DNA of 64,000 bases from Streptomyces sp. CB01373 (GTDB lineage: Bacteria > Actinomycetota > Actinomycetes > Streptomycetales > Streptomycetaceae): NCBI RefSeq assembly GCF_002803075.1, contig NZ_NNBK01000003.1, positions 62,001 through 126,000 on the forward strand, in the 5' to 3' direction. Below, piece after piece: positions 61,282-64,000 of the stretch (position 1 is its first letter; every line of letters begins with the position of its first letter). A program made the position numbers and the translations under genes. The notes beneath the pieces are model-generated. The model had not been told where the DNA came from. It ran no database searches and was given only the letters and a program-made list of their open reading frames with translations.

Positions 61282-62004
61282 TCAACCGAGCGGCGCCCGC
61301 GGGAACCTGCGCCTGTCGCCCTTCGCCTCGGACTGCTCCGCCTTGGCCGCGGCCGCGTACTGGTCGACGTACTCCTGCTCGGACAGCGTCAGGATGGCGT
61401 ACATGATCTCGTCGGTGGCGGCGCGCAGGATCGCCTTCTCGTTCTCCATGCCCGCGTAGCGGGAGAAGTCCAGCGGCTTGCCGAAGCGGATCGCGATCGG
61501 GTGCGGGCGCGGGAGGGTCTTGCCGGGCGGCTGGGCCTCGAACGTGCCGATCATCGCGCACGGCACGACCGGCACGCCCGCCCTGAGCGCCATGACCGCG
61601 ACGCCGACCTTGCCCTTGTACAGGCGCCCGTCGTGCGACCGGGTGCCCTCCGGGTAGATGCCGAGCAGTTCGCCCTTGCGCAGCACCCCGAGCCCCTCCC
61701 GGATCGCGGCCTGCCCGGCCTCCTTGCCGGACCGGTCGACCGGGATCTGGCCCGCGCTGCGGAAGAAGGCCGCGGTGAGCCGGCCCTTGATGCCCGGACC
61801 CGTGAAGTACTCGGCCTTGGCCAGGAAGGTGATCCGCCGCTTGAGGATCGCGGGCATCACGAAGTGGTCCGAGAAGGAGAGGTGGTTGCCCGCGACGATG
61901 GCCGCCCCCGAGGCCGGCACGTGCTCCAGCCCTTCGATACGGGGCCGGAAGACCAGTCTGAGCAGTGGTCCCAGCAGAACGTATTTGAGCAGGTAGTAGA
62001 ACAC
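61282..62004 (-). CDS. 1-acyl-glycerol-3-phosphate acyltransferase (PlsC family)
   Basis: 240 residues from the GTG at 62004 (VFYYLLKYVLLGPLLRLVF, a membrane helix). AIVAGNHLSFSDHFVMPAIL gives the H-x4-D catalytic motif. AAFFRSAGQIPVDRSGKEAG, ELLGIYPEGTRSHDGRLYKG (substrate-binding EGTRS) and VVPCAMIGTFEAQPPGK complete the family set. It acylates lysophosphatidic acid in phospholipid synthesis. The charged C-terminal end is not conserved. Confidence 0.92.
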   Translation of the reverse strand: MFYYLLKYVLLGPLLRLVFRPRIEGLEHVPASGAAIVAGNHLSFSDHFVMPAILKRRITFLAKAEYFTGPGIKGRLTAAFFRSAGQIPVDRSGKEAGQAAIREGLGVLRKGELLGIYPEGTRSHDGRLYKGKVGVAVMALRAGVPVVPCAMIGTFEAQPPGKTLPRPHPIAIRFGKPLDFSRYAGMENEKAILRAATDEIMYAILTLSEQEYVDQYAAAAKAEQSEAKGDRRRFPRAPLG

Positions 62005-62148
62005 GGCTTGCCCCTCACTCCGACCAGCTCGGCTTCGGACCGGTGTTGTGCCAGGTAAAGGGCAGGATCCCGGATTTGGCCCACGTGCGTCAGTAGTCAT
62101 CTGTAACCGCGTTCGACCGCGCTCACGCCGACCCTTTGCTGACTGGAG

Positions 62149-64000
62149 TCAAACTGATCCCATCACGGCAACGCGCGCGTCGGCGTGACCGGCTGCCGCC
62201 GCGATGGGCGACTGGAGCCGCCGCACTGCTTCCAGATGGTCGCCGGTCCAGATGATGCGGATGCCGGTCGCCGTCGCCCGCCCGTCCGCGCCACGCAGGT
62301 CCCGGCAGACCGCCTCGACCAGCCGGGCGTTGTGCTCCCGGTCGGACTCCAGCGGCTTTGGCGCAGGCCCTTCGCTCTCCAGCCCCTCGGCCAGACTCTC
62401 GTACCACCGGAAGACCCGTTCCGCCATGACCAGCAGTTCCCTCTGCGCGGCGGCGCGGTCCTCGAGCGGCCGGCCGCCCGGGGCCCGCCGCCACAGCTCC
62501 AGGACCGCGTCGGCGGCCAGACGGAGCCCCACGACACCGTTGACCAGAGTCGTCGCCTCGCACAACGCGACGTCCTTCGCTCCGCGCTCGGACAGGTAGG
62601 TCCTGAAGGCGTCGTCCAGTCGGCGCGCCGCGGCCGCCGCCCGGCGGCCCTCCTGCGGGGGCTCGATGGCCTCGGGCCTGAAAGTACAGCAGGACACCGC
62701 ATAGCCCACTGCTCCGAGTACATAGCGCGCGCTGTCGACATACGCCTCCGCCAACGCCCTGGCGAGGGCGGCGGACGCGCCGCGCGGCCAGAAGAGCAGG
62801 CCGACGACCAGGCTCACCGCACAGCCGAGCGCGATGTCCTCGACACGGAACAGGATGACCGACAGGTCCGCCGGCCGGGCGATGTCGAACAGGATGACCA
62901 GGGTGAGCGTGAAGGCCGCCTGCCCGGCGGCGAACGAGATCGCGGCCGGGACGACGCCCGCGGCCATCACCGCGACGGGCAGCAGGATCCACAGCACGCT
63001 CGTGTTGTGTCCGATGAGCTGGAGCAGACCGGCGCCCAGGATCGAGCCGACCAGGGTGCCGCCGAGGGCGCGGAAGACGTTCTGCCCGGTGCTGAGGGCG
63101 TTGGAACGCAGCACCGACAGGGTGCCCAGCGTGATCCAGAAGCCGTGCTGGACGCCGGTCACATCGGCCAGCGAGATACCGATGCCCAGGCCGATGGCGC
63201 CGCGGATGCTGTTGTGCAGCCATATGGAGTGCGGCTCGACATGTGCGGCGGCGCGTTCCGTGGCGCTGGTCAGGCGACCGGTCGGGGATTCGGGCTCGCG
63301 GCCGAGCAGGCGGTCCGGCCAGCCGCGGTGATCGGCGGTCCGGGCGATGTCGACGTTCCGGGCGATCTGCAGGACGACGAAGGCCACCTCCTGAGCCCGG
63401 AAGGTGACGTCGAGGCTGTCGACCAAGGTGTCGAGGCCATGCCTGCCACCGGAGCCGCCGTCCGGCATCGGCAGCCGGTCGACTGCCCCGTCCTCCAGCG
63501 CGGTCGACGCATGACGGAGCTCCTCCACACCGGCGCGCAGGCGGTCCGGCGTGACGCGCGGATCATCGAGCATCTCCGCCGCCAGTTCCAGTACGGCGGC
63601 AGCGGCCCTGCGCACCACCGAGGACTGCCGGGTGCCCGTCGAACCGTCCTCGACGGCGGGGGCGGCCTCCGCGAGGATTGCGCTCAGCCAGGTCAGCTCG
63701 TCGACCAGGCGGACCAGTGCTCGGGACCCGGTGGACAGACTGGTGGGCCGGTAGGGGGTGGCGGTGAACGCCTGCTGCAGCTTCTGTGCGCTCGACCTGG
63801 TCTCCTGGGCGCAGGCACGGCACTCCACGAAGGAGGGGCCGGCGGCACGGCCCGTGATGTAGTCGGCGTCGGCGCGCAACTGCACCGCCGCGGCTCGGAA
63901 GACCCGAGCCGCCGGCGCGCTGAGCGGATCGGCCTGCGTCCTCGCCCACAACAGCCAGACCGCGATCAGGGACGTACCGGCCGCCAGCCCCACGCCGATC
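62149..64000 (-). CDS. FUSC-type membrane protein (5' end outside the window)
   Basis: At least 614 residues, with the N-terminus beyond 64000. After a soluble region with helices (residues about 20-240 of the visible part) comes an FUSC/ArAE-like membrane half: WLHNSIRGAIGLGIGISLAD, then GFWITLGTLSVLRSNALSTG, ILLPVAVMAAGVVPAAISFA and EDIALGCAVSLVVGLLFWPR. A long cytoplasmic tail follows. The family includes aromatic-acid exporters and FusC. The visible opening MGLAAGTSLIAVWLLW looks like an internal helix, so the protein probably has a first membrane half upstream. The substrate is unknown. Confidence 0.85.
   Translation of the reverse strand, partial: IGVGLAAGTSLIAVWLLWARTQADPLSAPAARVFRAAAVQLRADADYITGRAAGPSFVECRACAQETRSSAQKLQQAFTATPYRPTSLSTGSRALVRLVDELTWLSAILAEAAPAVEDGSTGTRQSSVVRRAAAAVLELAAEMLDDPRVTPDRLRAGVEELRHASTALEDGAVDRLPMPDGGSGGRHGLDTLVDSLDVTFRAQEVAFVVLQIARNVDIARTADHRGWPDRLLGREPESPTGRLTSATERAAAHVEPHSIWLHNSIRGAIGLGIGISLADVTGVQHGFWITLGTLSVLRSNALSTGQNVFRALGGTLVGSILGAGLLQLIGHNTSVLWILLPVAVMAAGVVPAAISFAAGQAAFTLTLVILFDIARPADLSVILFRVEDIALGCAVSLVVGLLFWPRGASAALARALAEAYVDSARYVLGAVGYAVSCCTFRPEAIEPPQEGRRAAAAARRLDDAFRTYLSERGAKDVALCEATTLVNGVVGLRLAADAVLELWRRAPGGRPLEDRAAAQRELLVMAERVFRWYESLAEGLESEGPAPKPLESDREHNARLVEAVCRDLRGADGRATATGIRIIWTGDHLEAVRRLQSPIAAAAGHADARVAVMGSV

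Overview
The window is chromosomal DNA of a Streptomyces or a close relative. It is very GC-rich, with strong G/C in third codon positions, many GTG starts and short 4-8 nt gene overlaps. It also has typical actinomycete families: the SWIM/DUF6493 pair, the DUF397 / helix-turn-helix / ATP-binding trio, a SigJ-like ECF factor, a secreted NlpC/P60 protein behind a cyclic-di-AMP riboswitch, and an SlpD/E-type secreted peptidase.

Layout. 1-25021 is ordinary core genome: two hexapeptide-repeat proteins, a divergent EamA exporter / XRE-cupin regulator pair, a YbaK-type deacylase, a CoA-binding protein, a CysS-like protein with a SixA phosphatase, a YigZ protein, sbcDC, a DUF885 protein, an Lrp regulator divergent from a PLP lyase, an ACT-GNAT membrane protein, DUF6493 and SWIM proteins, an alpha/beta hydrolase, SigJ, a GntR regulator with a DasR-type operator in its promoter, a 19-bp degenerate repeat array, and a ROK repressor. 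25074-37622 is a mobile-element island inside a broken mug gene. 37619-39061 is purB. 39121-43040 is a second, smaller accessory patch: a truncated gene, a serine recombinase fragment, a GNAT, a GT39-like membrane protein and an IS1380 remnant. 43061-64000 is core again: a GDSL hydrolase, two CNNM/CBS proteins, a GNAT, a MacB-like ABC exporter, a methyltransferase, the biotin genes bioB-bioA-bioD with divergent bioF, the DUF397 module, NlpC/P60, a secreted peptidase, a PlsC acyltransferase and an FUSC-type membrane protein cut by the window end.

Main discovery. The G:T/U mismatch-specific DNA glycosylase gene mug, just downstream of purB, is split into three pieces: 37622-37527, 35710-35641 and 25456-25074, all on the minus strand. 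Joining them restores one continuous 182-codon frame with no base missing. The first gap holds a TnpB insertion sequence of about 1.8 kb. The second holds a 10.2-kb Tn554-like element with two tyrosine-recombinase genes and a cargo gene. That element is itself interrupted: a second, diverged Tn554-like element of 4.2 kb sits inside its first recombinase gene, and an IS630 with 31-bp inverted repeats sits near its right end. The two Tn554-like elements share left-terminal and right-terminal sequences, which fixes their borders. Most of the recombinase genes carry in-frame stops or a frameshift, so the island is decaying.

Other points worth following up are the near-perfect DasR-type palindrome overlapping the -35 of the GntR gene, the 19-bp repeat array, a repeated CGSH tail on BioB, a palindrome between bioB and bioF, and a possible HEPN RX4H motif in the cargo protein of the outer element.
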